A stretch of 64,000 nt of DNA. Source: Alkalicoccobacillus murimartini. GTDB lineage: Bacteria > Bacillota > Bacilli > Bacillales > Bacillaceae_D. The first letter of the stretch is position 1. Each line of letters opens with the position of its first letter. The position numbers and the translations under genes were made by a program. The stretch is taken from contig NZ_JAUSUA010000001.1 in assembly GCF_030813245.1 (NCBI RefSeq), positions 496,001-560,000 on the forward strand. The letters are read 5' to 3'. Under the pieces are notes generated by a model. The model was not told where the DNA came from. It made no database searches and worked only from the letters and a program-made list of their open reading frames with translations. Positions 1-8,979 of this stretch are shown piece by piece.

Positions 1-59
1 GAGTAAGGGTTAATAAAGATGTAGTTAAGTATTTTTTCAAGGGATAGCCTTCTTTCTTG

Positions 60-794
60 TTATGTCTCATCATGGGTGATGGTTTTTAGTGACATTCTCT
101 TAGCGACAGCGTTAGAGGTGCCATGGATATGTTGGTACATAATGTCTTTAGCTAATGTGGCATCTTTACGTTTAAAGGCATCTATAAGCTGCTTGTGATG
201 GGTAATTGTACTTGATTTGACTTCATGACTAAATGGCATTAAATCTAATGCAGGATTAATTCTAGTTCGTATTTTTCTCACATCACTTGCGATATATGCG
301 TTACCTGAAGCTTGACCAATTAATAAGTGGATTTTTACATCAATGGACCTAAATTCTTCGCGAGAAATCGTTTCACTTTGACTTTGATGAAGAAGGAGCT
401 CTAACTTGTCTAGGTCAGCTGTGGATCGTCGATCAGCCGCAAGTTTGGCCGCTTCTGGTTCGATGATTAATCGAAATTCAAATAGATCTAATAACTCACT
501 CCACATTGTTTTAATCTTCTCTTTTTTCTGATTGTAAGCATTCTGTGTAACTGGAAGTACAAAGGTTCCACCCTTTGCTCCTAATCGCTTCTCAATCAAT
601 CCTTTATTTTCAAGCGCTGATAACGCGTCTCTCAGGGTTATTCGACTACAGTTAAACAAGGTTGCTAATTCTCTTTCTGAAGGAAGCTGTTCATTTGATA
701 AAAACTCTTTTAAGATGATTGCTTCTTCAAGTTGATCCAGAATGAAATCACTCACTTTTTTTGATTGAACCTGTTTAAAACCTTGATCAGAAAT
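60..794 (-). CDS. GntR/FadR-type transcriptional repressor
   Basis: N-terminal winged helix of the GntR family (PSERELATLF...SRITLRDALSALENKGLI) followed by an all-helical FCD-type ligand domain. The first conventional start is GTG at 755, but it has no ribosome binding site. The family-typical lead-in GFKQVQSKKVSDFILDQLEE lies upstream in frame. A near-perfect AAAGGAGGG (revcomp of about 803-811) sits 8-9 nt before an in-frame ATT at 792-794, and no other start-like codon exists before the upstream stop, so ATT is the best start (244 aa). It is divergent from the diguanylate cyclase. Its target is unknown; a palindrome at 816-837 suggests autoregulation. Confidence 0.8.
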   Translation of the reverse strand: MSDQGFKQVQSKKVSDFILDQLEEAIILKEFLSNEQLPSERELATLFNCSRITLRDALSALENKGLIEKRLGAKGGTFVLPVTQNAYNQKKEKIKTMWSELLDLFEFRLIIEPEAAKLAADRRSTADLDKLELLLHQSQSETISREEFRSIDVKIHLLIGQASGNAYIASDVRKIRTRINPALDLMPFSHEVKSSTITHHKQLIDAFKRKDATLAKDIMYQHIHGTSNAVAKRMSLKTITHDET

Positions 795-815
795 AAAGAA
801 AACCCTCCTTTAAGC

Positions 816-837
816 GTTTAAGGTCTAAACCTTAAAC
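816..837. promoter_or_regulatory. Palindromic operator, candidate GntR site
   Basis: A perfect 9-bp inverted repeat (GTTTAAGGT, spacer CTAA, ACCTTAAAC) lies just upstream of the GntR-family ribosome binding site. The core GGT-N4-ACC resembles the GT...AC cores of FadR-subfamily operators. A second small palindrome, TTTAGTCTAAA, follows at 840-850. Autoregulation is inferred from position. Confidence 0.55.
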
Positions 838-1002
838 CATTTAGTCTAAAAAAAGTCAACAATCCCCACCGAATTACATGGGTTTCGATAAATTGAATCC
901 TAGCATAGTCCTATTAGGCTGTCAATATAATGAACTGGGTCATGACTGAGTAAATAAAATAAATCATTTGTAATTATCTTAGATCATAAAAAAATTCACC
1001 TG

Positions 1003-1036
1003 AAATCATGATTTATTGATTAATTTTTACTATAAT
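1003..1036 (+). promoter_or_regulatory. Possible promoter of the phosphorelay operon
   Basis: The divergent intergenic region (795-1103) holds a consensus -10 box TATAAT at 1031-1036, without a good -35 at 17 bp. A perfect 12-bp palindrome AAATCATGATTT (1003-1014) occupies the -35 area and may be an activator or repressor site. Nothing else recognisable lies between the GntR operator and the next gene. Confidence 0.4.
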
Positions 1037-1103
1037 AGATACATGACTTTGGATAATACATCCATTATGTAGTGAGTATGGAGCAGTAAGAAAGGAGTTA
1101 CCT

Positions 1104-2669
1104 ATGAAAAAGTATCAAACTAAGTTTCTCGAGAAAATAAGGCAAACTCTTTCAGATTGGGAGAGTCAACAGACAATTTCATTTGACGAATTATATAGAT
1201 TTTTACATTCTATTGCTGGGACAGGAGCTTCTATTGGGTTACATCAATATTCAGCGGAGGCTCGAGAAAGATTAGACGGATTAGATCCTGATAAGGACTA
1301 TTGGATATATGAAGATATCTATACCTATCTCGTTGAAACAGTCTTAATAGAAAAAATGCCAGAAAATCAAGATGTTTCATTGATTCTTGTTATATCGGAG
1401 CATGCTGAATATCTTGCTTTTATAAAAGATCACCTTGAACCTTTTGGATATATGGTTATTGGGGCGATTACCCTGGAGAAGGGTAATCAATTATTTATTG
1501 ATCAAAAACCAGATTGCGTGTTATTGGATTATCCTTATGAATATGAAGATGCTCCAGCCGAATTAGATGCATTGTCTCAAAAAGCTTTTGCGGAAATTGT
1601 TCCGGTTATCATTTTAAGTGAATTATCCTCTAAAGATGTTCAAAATCAAGCATATAAAAGAGGGTTAACCGATTACTTTGTTAAGCCAGTCGATTTTGAA
1701 GAATTGGCTATTCGAATTTCTAACCGAATCCAGTTACGATCGATTTTTGAACATTCTATTATGTTTGATGAGCTTACAGGCGTATTTACGAGAAGGTACC
1801 TAAGACTCGAGGGGACAAGACAATTAGAGTTATATCACCGTTATCAAACGATTTTTTCACTTGTTTTAATGGATCTTGATTTCTTTAAGAAAATTAATGA
1901 TACATACGGGCACCAAACTGGCGATGAAGTTCTTAGAGGATTTGCTGACTTTTTAACTGGACTTAAAAGAGAAGGAGACCTTGTTATTCGATTAGGAGGA
2001 GAAGAGTTTGTCTTACTTCTTCCTAATACGAATTCTGAACAAGCAATGATTATGATTGAACGGTTTAGACAGATGTTTAGGGATGTTCAATTCACTTATA
2101 ATCAGAAGCCATTTTCAGTTACCTTTTCAGCTGGTATTTCTGAAGTAACAAAACCAATTAATAAAATTGAAGAACTAAGTGATGAAGCGGATAAAGCGTT
2201 GTATGCAGCAAAACGAACAGGAAGAAACAAAACGTTAATATTTGATCCTAATGCCTTGTACGAAGCAGAGCAAATCGTTACGATCTGTATTATTGACGAT
2301 GACGAAATCCTTAGACATTTGGTCGAAGAGCAATTACATAAGGTGCATGTCAGTGGATTTTCCTTTCAAATTTTAACGTTTGCGGATGGAGAAGAATTCC
2401 TCGAAACGAATTGGTATCAGCCTAGACAGAAATTTTTGGTTGTATTAGACCGGATGATGCCAGGTTTGGATGGACTAGAAGTTTTAAGTCAGATTCGAAG
2501 CAATTACCCAGAACTCGATATCATGGTTGTCATGTTAACTGGCCAATCAGATGAAAGGGAGATTGTACAAGCCTTAAATGCTGGAGCAGACGACTATATC
2601 ACTAAGCCGTTTCAGCCGGACGAGTTACGAGCACGAATTCAGCGGTTATTACAAAGAACGTTATTATAA
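1104..2669 (+). CDS. HPt-REC-GGDEF-REC diguanylate cyclase
   Basis: Predicted to make cyclic di-GMP from two GTP. Domains in order: an HPt-like helical domain (about 1-85, candidate phospho-His35 in FLHSIAGTGASIG); REC1 (about 92-210, Asp142 and Lys194, but the usual acidic pair is SEH at 98-100); GGDEF (about 215-380) with active GGEEF at 298-302 and an I-site RxxD at 289-292, exactly five residues upstream, so product inhibition is likely; REC2 (about 392-520) with intact Asp398-400, Asp449, Thr479 and Lys501. Start ATG has AAAGGAG upstream. It is first of three genes with a response regulator and a hybrid kinase, so the HPt and REC modules probably form a phosphorelay that controls cyclase activity. 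Confidence 0.88.
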   Translation: MKKYQTKFLEKIRQTLSDWESQQTISFDELYRFLHSIAGTGASIGLHQYSAEARERLDGLDPDKDYWIYEDIYTYLVETVLIEKMPENQDVSLILVISEHAEYLAFIKDHLEPFGYMVIGAITLEKGNQLFIDQKPDCVLLDYPYEYEDAPAELDALSQKAFAEIVPVIILSELSSKDVQNQAYKRGLTDYFVKPVDFEELAIRISNRIQLRSIFEHSIMFDELTGVFTRRYLRLEGTRQLELYHRYQTIFSLVLMDLDFFKKINDTYGHQTGDEVLRGFADFLTGLKREGDLVIRLGGEEFVLLLPNTNSEQAMIMIERFRQMFRDVQFTYNQKPFSVTFSAGISEVTKPINKIEELSDEADKALYAAKRTGRNKTLIFDPNALYEAEQIVTICIIDDDEILRHLVEEQLHKVHVSGFSFQILTFADGEEFLETNWYQPRQKFLVVLDRMMPGLDGLEVLSQIRSNYPELDIMVVMLTGQSDEREIVQALNAGADDYITKPFQPDELRARIQRLLQRTLL

Positions 2670-2695
2670 AAAGATATGAAATGGGAGAGACAGCA

Positions 2696-3058
2696 ATGAA
2701 AAAGATATTAGTTGCAGATGATGAAGAAGTATTAAGAATGCTAATAACCGATACACTTGAGGATTTGGAGTGTGAAGTTATAGAGGCGGCAGATGGGCAG
2801 GAAGCGATGGACCTTATCCAAAAACATGATTTTGATCTATTAGTTCTCGACTATATGATGCCGGAAATGACTGGACTTGAGGTAATTGAACGTGTGAGGA
2901 AGATGGAGCATAAAAAGCATGTTTTAATCATGATGTTAACAGCGAAAAGTCAGCAAGCAGATCAAGATAAAATGATGCGTATCGGGGCGGACTTCTTTTT
3001 GGCAAAACCGTTTAGTCCAATTGTCTTAATAGATCGTATTGAGGAGATTTTGCAATGA
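2696..3058 (+). CDS. Single-domain response regulator
   Basis: A stand-alone CheY-like receiver of 120 residues with acidic pocket Asp8-Asp9, phosphoacceptor Asp52, Thr in MLTAK and Lys in LAKPF; there is no output domain. An upstream in-frame ATG at 2681 lies inside the ribosome binding site GGGAGAG, so the start is ATG 2696. It lies 26 bp after the cyclase and its stop overlaps the start of the following kinase (ATGA). It probably shuttles phosphate between the hybrid kinase and the HPt-containing cyclase, but it could also act on an unlinked protein. Confidence 0.85.
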   Translation: MKKILVADDEEVLRMLITDTLEDLECEVIEAADGQEAMDLIQKHDFDLLVLDYMMPEMTGLEVIERVRKMEHKKHVLIMMLTAKSQQADQDKMMRIGADFFLAKPFSPIVLIDRIEEILQ

Positions 3059-5913
3059 AGACCTACTTCAAGAAAAGCTTGAACAGACAGCTGCTTTCAT
3101 TTATGGCTATCATTATGTTCTTGACGCTATTCCTTGGAACTGGCTTACTACTTTACGTCAGTACAACTCAATCAACCTATATTGACAATCGAGAGAAGCT
3201 GGTTGAAAAGCAAGACCTTGCTTTTCAAATTGATACACGGGCAAATCAATTGGTTATTCATTCGAGGGGATATTTTGCATTTCAATCAGACAATGAACTT
3301 GCGTCCGTAAACAATGACTTAATGAACGTCAAACAGTCAATCTCTGAATTTCTAACGCTAGATCTTAGCCAAGAAGAGTTGGTGTTCATAGAAGAAGTTC
3401 AAAGCTTACTCAATCAAATTGAGGGGTTCATGCCAATTGCGATTGATTTAATTGATAACGGAAACCAAGAGGAGCTTAGGGAGCTAGGTGTGACAAGTGG
3501 TGGAGAAGTAGTAAATGAACTAACCTATTTGACCTCAAATTATTTAAAGCTAAGCAATGAAGAACTGGCATCATTAAGTGCAGACTATACAAAAGTGAAT
3601 AATATTGTATTATGGATGCTTTTCGGTTTCATCATTACATTTATTGGTGCATTATTTCTAATCATTCGTCGCATCTTTACGAAGATTGGAAAACCATTAA
3701 GTGATCTTACGCTTGCTAGTGAACAATTAGCTTCGGGGAAAGATGTTCATCTTGTTGAAAGTAAACGGGAAGATGAGGTTGGAATCCTCTCACGTACATT
3801 TAATGAAATGGTTTATACGTTACAAGATAAAGAAGAAGAGCTAATCGCACAAAATGAAGAGTTAATTAGTCAACAGGAAGAGTTAGAAAATCAGCAGTTT
3901 AAGCTTCGTTCTTCATTAGAGGAAACGGAGAAAGTTCGCCTTATGCTAGAGAAATACAATCGATTAAACCACTTTATTTCTGTTACTTTAGATGAACAAG
4001 AGCTATTAGATCAAATTGTTCAACATATGAGCGATATTTATCCAGTGGACCGGATGGGTTTAATCTTACTAAAGGGAAGTCAAAGATTTGCACTACGTGG
4101 TATAAGTGAAAATATCATTAAAGAGCTTTCAAGAAATTTTCACGATGGGATCGGTGTATTACTGAAAGAGAAAAAGGCTTCTCATCAAGTGAAGCGAAAA
4201 TCTAGTAAATACGAACAAGGTATAGCTGAACATGAGATTGACGTATACGATCTATACGTACCTGTGTATTCGTCAGCTGAGGATTTAAAAGCAGTCTTTT
4301 GCGCAACTAGAGTAGGAACTGAATTTACAGAAAAAGAACGGGAAGAATTGCAAGGTGTAATGAGCCATATTGCCATAGCGATAGAGAAAGTTATGTTATA
4401 TGAACAAACGGAAAATGATCGACAGGTTAACCAAGATATAATTGACAATGTGAACGAAGGCATTCAATTTATTGATAGGGATGGCACGCTGTTACGTTTT
4501 AATGAGTTGTTCAAAGAAATGGTTAACTTGTCCTCAAATGAAGATGAAGGAAATTGGAACATCTATGAGGCTTGGAAAGAGAGTATTCTTGAGAATGTAG
4601 AAGAGCCTAAAGCTTTGGGAGAATTCTTTGATACAATAAAGAGTTCAAAAACGGAAGACATTCACTCAATGAAATATAAATTGGTAGAAGGATCACGTAT
4701 GATAGAAGTGTATGCTGAACCTGTTTATAAAGGAGAACAACGAAGAGGGACTATCTTAGTCCATCGGGATATTACAAAAGAGTATGAAGTGGATAAAATG
4801 AAATCGGAGTTAGTAAGTACAGTAAGCCATGAGTTAAGAACTCCATTATCCAGTATCCTTGGCTTTACGGAATTAATGATAGAAAGGGACTTAAAACCCG
4901 CCCGTAAAGAAAAGTATTTGCAAACCATTCACAAAGAGGCGAATCGTTTAACGAATTTAATTAATGATTTCTTGGACTTGCAGAGAATGGAATCGAACGT
5001 TCAGACATATAACAAAAAATCAGTAGACTTAAAAGAATTAATCATTCAGGTTATTGCGAAGTTTGAGCCTACGTACCAGCACCATCAATTTATGGTACGT
5101 GATTTGGCAGCATATACATATGCATGGGCTGATCCAGATCGCATGGAACAAGTGTTAACAAACTTAATTAGTAATGCCGTGAAGTTTTCTCCGGATGGAG
5201 GAAAAGTCGAGCTAGTACTCTTTAATCATGTAGATATTTTGCATATCCATGTAAATGATGAGGGCCTTGGTATTCCTGAGGTTGAGCTTAAGAAGTTATT
5301 TACGAAGTTCCATAGAATTGATAATAGTGATAGAAGAAAAATTGGCGGGACAGGTTTAGGATTACCTATCACAAAAGAAATCGTTGAAGCTCATGGTGGG
5401 ACGATTTCTGTTCAATCAGAAAGCGGCATTGGAAGTACGTTTGATATTGCCATACCTTTTGAGAATAAAACGTCGTTATTACCCATTTCAACGATACAAT
5501 CCAATGAACTGAATCGCTTCAGAGTGGCTATTATTGAGGATGATCAAAGTTTGGCTTTGCTTCTTGCAGAGGAATTAAAGCAGAGTGGATTTGAAGTTCA
5601 ACATTTTCTTAATCCGAAGAAAGCGTTGGAAGAACTAATGACTCAACAAATGGATGCCGTTGTAGTTGATTTAATGCTTGGAGATGAAATGGACGGATGG
5701 GACTTTATTCAGGCACTTAAGCAATCAGACCATACGGAGAATTTGCCGGTGTTTATTTCATCCGCTTTAAATGAAGTGAGGAAAAAAGCAGAACATTATG
5801 GTGTGAGCAAATACCTTACAAAGCCTTATCCACCGCATGAATTATCGACTGTCATAAAAAATACCTTATCAAGTGATAAAAAAAATGGTCAAATCGTTAT
5901 GCCCGAGGAGTAA
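3055..5913 (+). CDS. Membrane hybrid sensor histidine kinase
   Basis: 952 residues. Two membrane helices (about 13-35 and 183-205) bracket an extracellular helical sensor of about 145 residues. Then HAMP (206-258), a Glu/Gln-rich coiled coil (255-300), a GAF-like domain (about 310-450), a PAS-like domain (about 455-575), HisKA with phospho-His592 in STVSHELRTPLSS, an HATPase domain (N707, DEGLGI, GTGLGL), and a C-terminal receiver with Asp829-830, Asp872 and a TKPY lysine. Architecture shows a hybrid kinase that must pass phosphate through an HPt domain, and the first gene of the operon supplies one. The input signal is unknown. Confidence 0.9.
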   Translation: MKTYFKKSLNRQLLSFMAIIMFLTLFLGTGLLLYVSTTQSTYIDNREKLVEKQDLAFQIDTRANQLVIHSRGYFAFQSDNELASVNNDLMNVKQSISEFLTLDLSQEELVFIEEVQSLLNQIEGFMPIAIDLIDNGNQEELRELGVTSGGEVVNELTYLTSNYLKLSNEELASLSADYTKVNNIVLWMLFGFIITFIGALFLIIRRIFTKIGKPLSDLTLASEQLASGKDVHLVESKREDEVGILSRTFNEMVYTLQDKEEELIAQNEELISQQEELENQQFKLRSSLEETEKVRLMLEKYNRLNHFISVTLDEQELLDQIVQHMSDIYPVDRMGLILLKGSQRFALRGISENIIKELSRNFHDGIGVLLKEKKASHQVKRKSSKYEQGIAEHEIDVYDLYVPVYSSAEDLKAVFCATRVGTEFTEKEREELQGVMSHIAIAIEKVMLYEQTENDRQVNQDIIDNVNEGIQFIDRDGTLLRFNELFKEMVNLSSNEDEGNWNIYEAWKESILENVEEPKALGEFFDTIKSSKTEDIHSMKYKLVEGSRMIEVYAEPVYKGEQRRGTILVHRDITKEYEVDKMKSELVSTVSHELRTPLSSILGFTELMIERDLKPARKEKYLQTIHKEANRLTNLINDFLDLQRMESNVQTYNKKSVDLKELIIQVIAKFEPTYQHHQFMVRDLAAYTYAWADPDRMEQVLTNLISNAVKFSPDGGKVELVLFNHVDILHIHVNDEGLGIPEVELKKLFTKFHRIDNSDRRKIGGTGLGLPITKEIVEAHGGTISVQSESGIGSTFDIAIPFENKTSLLPISTIQSNELNRFRVAIIEDDQSLALLLAEELKQSGFEVQHFLNPKKALEELMTQQMDAVVVDLMLGDEMDGWDFIQALKQSDHTENLPVFISSALNEVRKKAEHYGVSKYLTKPYPPHELSTVIKNTLSSDKKNGQIVMPEE

Positions 5914-5948
5914 AAAGGTTTATTATATAAGATAAGAGGGAATTTTTT

Positions 5949-5973
5949 AGAGATGCTCTTGCATGTCTTTTTT
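5949..5973 (+). terminator. Rho-independent terminator after the kinase
   Basis: AGAGATGC, loop TCTT, GCATGTCT (8-bp stem with one mismatch), followed by six T residues. It separates the phosphorelay operon from the carotenoid operon. Confidence 0.5.
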
Positions 5974-6016
5974 CTTAGCAAAATACGTTTTATATTCATA
6001 GACAAGGTGGAAACTA

Positions 6017-7513
6017 ATGACTAAACATATAGTAGTGGTAGGAGCGGGTCCAGGTGGGCTAGCTTCAGCTATGCTTTTAGCAGGACGCGGTTATAAAGTA
6101 GAGGTCTATGAGAAACAGCCATATGTAGGTGGACGAACATCTGCCTTAAAGAGAGATGGCTTTACATTTGACCGGGGCCCAACTTTTTTAAGTATGCCGT
6201 ATATTTTAGAAGAGTTATTTGATGCAGTTGGAAGAAAACTAAGTGATTATCTTGATCTCATACGGGTTGATCCTATGTACGAGTTGCGATTTAAAGATGT
6301 AGTCTTCTCTCCGTCTGATGATTTCAACTCTACCTTTGAGCAGATTCGAACTCTTTTTCCTGGAGATGAAGAAGGATACAAAAGATTTATGATCGATACT
6401 AAAAGGAAGATGCAGGCGCTTTTACCTGTTTTGCAGAATCGTCATGGGTCGTTATTAGATTACGCAAGATGGCGCACCATTAAAGCCCTGCCAGAGCTAT
6501 CTCTAAATCAGACATTGTATGAAGTGTTGGATTCGTATTTTTCAGACGAGCGTCTAAAACTTTCTTTTACTTTCCAGTCTAAGTATCTTGGGATGTCCCC
6601 TTGGGAATGTCCAGGTGCATTTAGTATCTTATCTTATATGGAGCATGAATATGGCGTTTGGCATCCTAGAGGAGGCCTAAACCAGATCTCTGAAGCGATG
6701 GCTGAGGTTATTGAAGAATATGGAGGGAAAGTGCACACAAATACTCCAGTAAAACAGATACTCACAAAGAACGCTTCTGTCTATGGTTTAGAGCTTGAGG
6801 ACGGAGAAGTGATTGAATGTGATGAACTGATTATTAACGCAGATTTTGCTTATGCTATGACGGAACTATTGTCTGAGAGCCATTTAAAGCAACATACAAA
6901 AGCTAAGCTCGATAAGAAAAAGTACTCCTGTTCTTCTTTTATGATGTATGTTGGGTTGGACACGCAATATGATCTTGCACATCACACGGTCATTTTTTCT
7001 GATGATTATAAGAGAAACGTTGAAGAGATTACTAAAAGTAAGACGTTATCGGCTGATCCGTCTATCTATGTTCAAAATCCTATTGTGACGGATCCAAGTT
7101 TGGCACCAGAGGGGAAATCAGGCTTATATATCTTAGCTCCTGTACCAAATAACTTTAGTCTATTAGACTGGGAAAAACATAAACATGAGTTTAGAGACTT
7201 AATCTACGAGATTCTGGAACAGAAATCGGAGTTTAAGGACTTGAGAGAACACATTGTATTTGAAGAATTGTTAACACCTGATGATTGGCAAAAAAATCAT
7301 AATATCTATCAAGGTGCTACCTTTAATCTAGCGCATAATTTAGGACAAATGATGTATTTCAGACCTCATAATCAATTCCAAGAGCTAGATCACTGTTGGT
7401 TGGTAGGTGGAGGAACACATCCTGGCAGTGGACTGCCTACAATATTTGAATCGGCTCGAATTACCGCGAACTCGTTAATGGATGCTGACAAAAAGGGGTT
7501 ATACAGATTATGA
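6017..7513 (+). CDS. Phytoene/diapophytoene desaturase (CrtI/CrtN family)
   Basis: FAD-dependent carotenoid desaturase of 498 residues. The N-terminus has the dinucleotide-binding motif VVVGAGPGGLASAM and GGRTSALKRDGFTFDRGPT; the C-terminus has the family signature FRPHN...LVGGGTHPGSGLP. The tail (GATFNLAHNLGQMMYFRPHN) is closer to CrtI-type enzymes than that of the second copy downstream. AAGGTGG precedes the ATG. It is first of three overlapping genes, so probably one mRNA. The number of desaturation steps and whether the substrate is C30 or C40 cannot be read from sequence; the neighbours favour C30. Confidence 0.85.
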   Translation: MTKHIVVVGAGPGGLASAMLLAGRGYKVEVYEKQPYVGGRTSALKRDGFTFDRGPTFLSMPYILEELFDAVGRKLSDYLDLIRVDPMYELRFKDVVFSPSDDFNSTFEQIRTLFPGDEEGYKRFMIDTKRKMQALLPVLQNRHGSLLDYARWRTIKALPELSLNQTLYEVLDSYFSDERLKLSFTFQSKYLGMSPWECPGAFSILSYMEHEYGVWHPRGGLNQISEAMAEVIEEYGGKVHTNTPVKQILTKNASVYGLELEDGEVIECDELIINADFAYAMTELLSESHLKQHTKAKLDKKKYSCSSFMMYVGLDTQYDLAHHTVIFSDDYKRNVEEITKSKTLSADPSIYVQNPIVTDPSLAPEGKSGLYILAPVPNNFSLLDWEKHKHEFRDLIYEILEQKSEFKDLREHIVFEELLTPDDWQKNHNIYQGATFNLAHNLGQMMYFRPHNQFQELDHCWLVGGGTHPGSGLPTIFESARITANSLMDADKKGLYRL

Positions 7514-8979
7514 AAACCATTATTGTTGGCGGAGGTATTGGTGGTCTCATCACCGCTCTTTATTTAACAAATCGTGGTGAGCAAGTCACGATTATTGAGA
7601 AGGAGTCCATTCTTGGAGGACGCTTAGCGTTTATTCAGAAGGATGGATTTACGATAGATAAAGGTCCTACGATTGTGCTGCTTCCAGAAATGATTCAATC
7701 GATTCTTGAAGAAGTAGGGATCAACCCAGATGCACTCGAACTGATTCGAATCGATCCGCTTTATTCATTAACCTATGCAGATGGAACCACCTTCACAAAG
7801 TGGAGCAATCAAGAGAAGCAACTTGCAGAAATAAATCGTGTTTTCCCTGGTGAAGAACAGGCGTTTCTTACGTACCTAGATACGATGAAGCAACGATTTA
7901 CACTTGGTAAATCAGTCTTTTTAGATCGTCATTTTATGAACAAACGTGATTTTTTCAGTTTTCCATCTCTAGCGGCACTAGTAAAATTAAAAGCCTACCA
8001 GTCAGTAGAAAAACAGACCGCTCAATTCTTTCGTAATGAAAAACTGAGGGAGGCTTTTTCCTTACAGACCTTGTATATTGGAGGCGCACCGACATCATCA
8101 CCGGCACTGTATTCTCTCGTATCATTTAGTGAGCATTACCATGGAATTTGGTATGTAAAAGGTGGCTACGGAAGTCTAGTTCCATTTCTTGAAGCAGAAT
8201 TGAGAAAACGTGGGGTAGACATTCACTTCAACACGGAAATTACTCGTATTGAGGAAAGCAATGGTCGAGTAACGGCTGTCCACTCTGATGATCAGCGTTA
8301 TGAAGCCGATCAATTTGTCATGAATGGTGAAATCCCTATTGTGAAAGCAATGCTTCCGGAACATCAACCAAAAAAAGAAAAATATGTGTCATCATCATCA
8401 TGCTTATTGCTCTACTTTGGCTTAGATAAAGTTTACGAAGAAGCAGATGTGCATCAATTTTTAATGTCGCAAGATTTTAAGAAAAATATGCGGGAGATTT
8501 TTGTAGAGAAAAAGATTCCATCAAATCCATCGATCTATGCGTTTCATCCTTCGAAAATTGATAACACATTGGCCCCCGAAGGCAAGAGTGTGTTGTATGT
8601 GTTAATTCCAGTTCCAGCTGGATCAGATGTAGAGTGGAATGAGATTGATTCATTTGTGGATTCTTGTATCGATTTGCTCGAGGGTTGGCATTTCCCTAAT
8701 CTTAGAAAGCATACAGAATGGATGGAAGTCCGTACACCAAAAGACGCTGAGAATGAAGGACTCTTTCAAGGTGGGAGCTTTGGATTAGCCCCTGTGTTAG
8801 GACAATCAGGAGTCTTCAGGCCACAGTTAAAGCCATTTGGTCGAGATAATTTATATGCAGTTGGGGCTTCTGTTCATCCAGGTGGTGGGATTCCAATTGT
8901 AATGCAAGGTGCAAAGCTATTATCCGATTATCTTGCGGAAGAAGCTGACCTTGCTAATAGAAAGGAGAAATCTGTTTGA
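7510..8979 (+). CDS. crtN: Second desaturase, 4,4'-diapophytoene desaturase-like
   Basis: 489 residues with N-terminal FAD motif TIIVGGGIGGLITALYL and C-terminal VGASVHPGGGIPIVMQGAK. Segments such as LQTLYIGG and GLAPVLGQSGVFRP resemble Staphylococcus CrtN, as recalled from memory. It overlaps the stop of the preceding desaturase by four bases (ATGA) and the start of the synthase by four, so translation is coupled. Two adjacent desaturases could divide successive dehydrogenations, or one may be a terminal oxidase; the sequence alone does not decide. Confidence 0.82.
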   Translation: MKTIIVGGGIGGLITALYLTNRGEQVTIIEKESILGGRLAFIQKDGFTIDKGPTIVLLPEMIQSILEEVGINPDALELIRIDPLYSLTYADGTTFTKWSNQEKQLAEINRVFPGEEQAFLTYLDTMKQRFTLGKSVFLDRHFMNKRDFFSFPSLAALVKLKAYQSVEKQTAQFFRNEKLREAFSLQTLYIGGAPTSSPALYSLVSFSEHYHGIWYVKGGYGSLVPFLEAELRKRGVDIHFNTEITRIEESNGRVTAVHSDDQRYEADQFVMNGEIPIVKAMLPEHQPKKEKYVSSSSCLLLYFGLDKVYEEADVHQFLMSQDFKKNMREIFVEKKIPSNPSIYAFHPSKIDNTLAPEGKSVLYVLIPVPAGSDVEWNEIDSFVDSCIDLLEGWHFPNLRKHTEWMEVRTPKDAENEGLFQGGSFGLAPVLGQSGVFRPQLKPFGRDNLYAVGASVHPGGGIPIVMQGAKLLSDYLAEEADLANRKEKSV

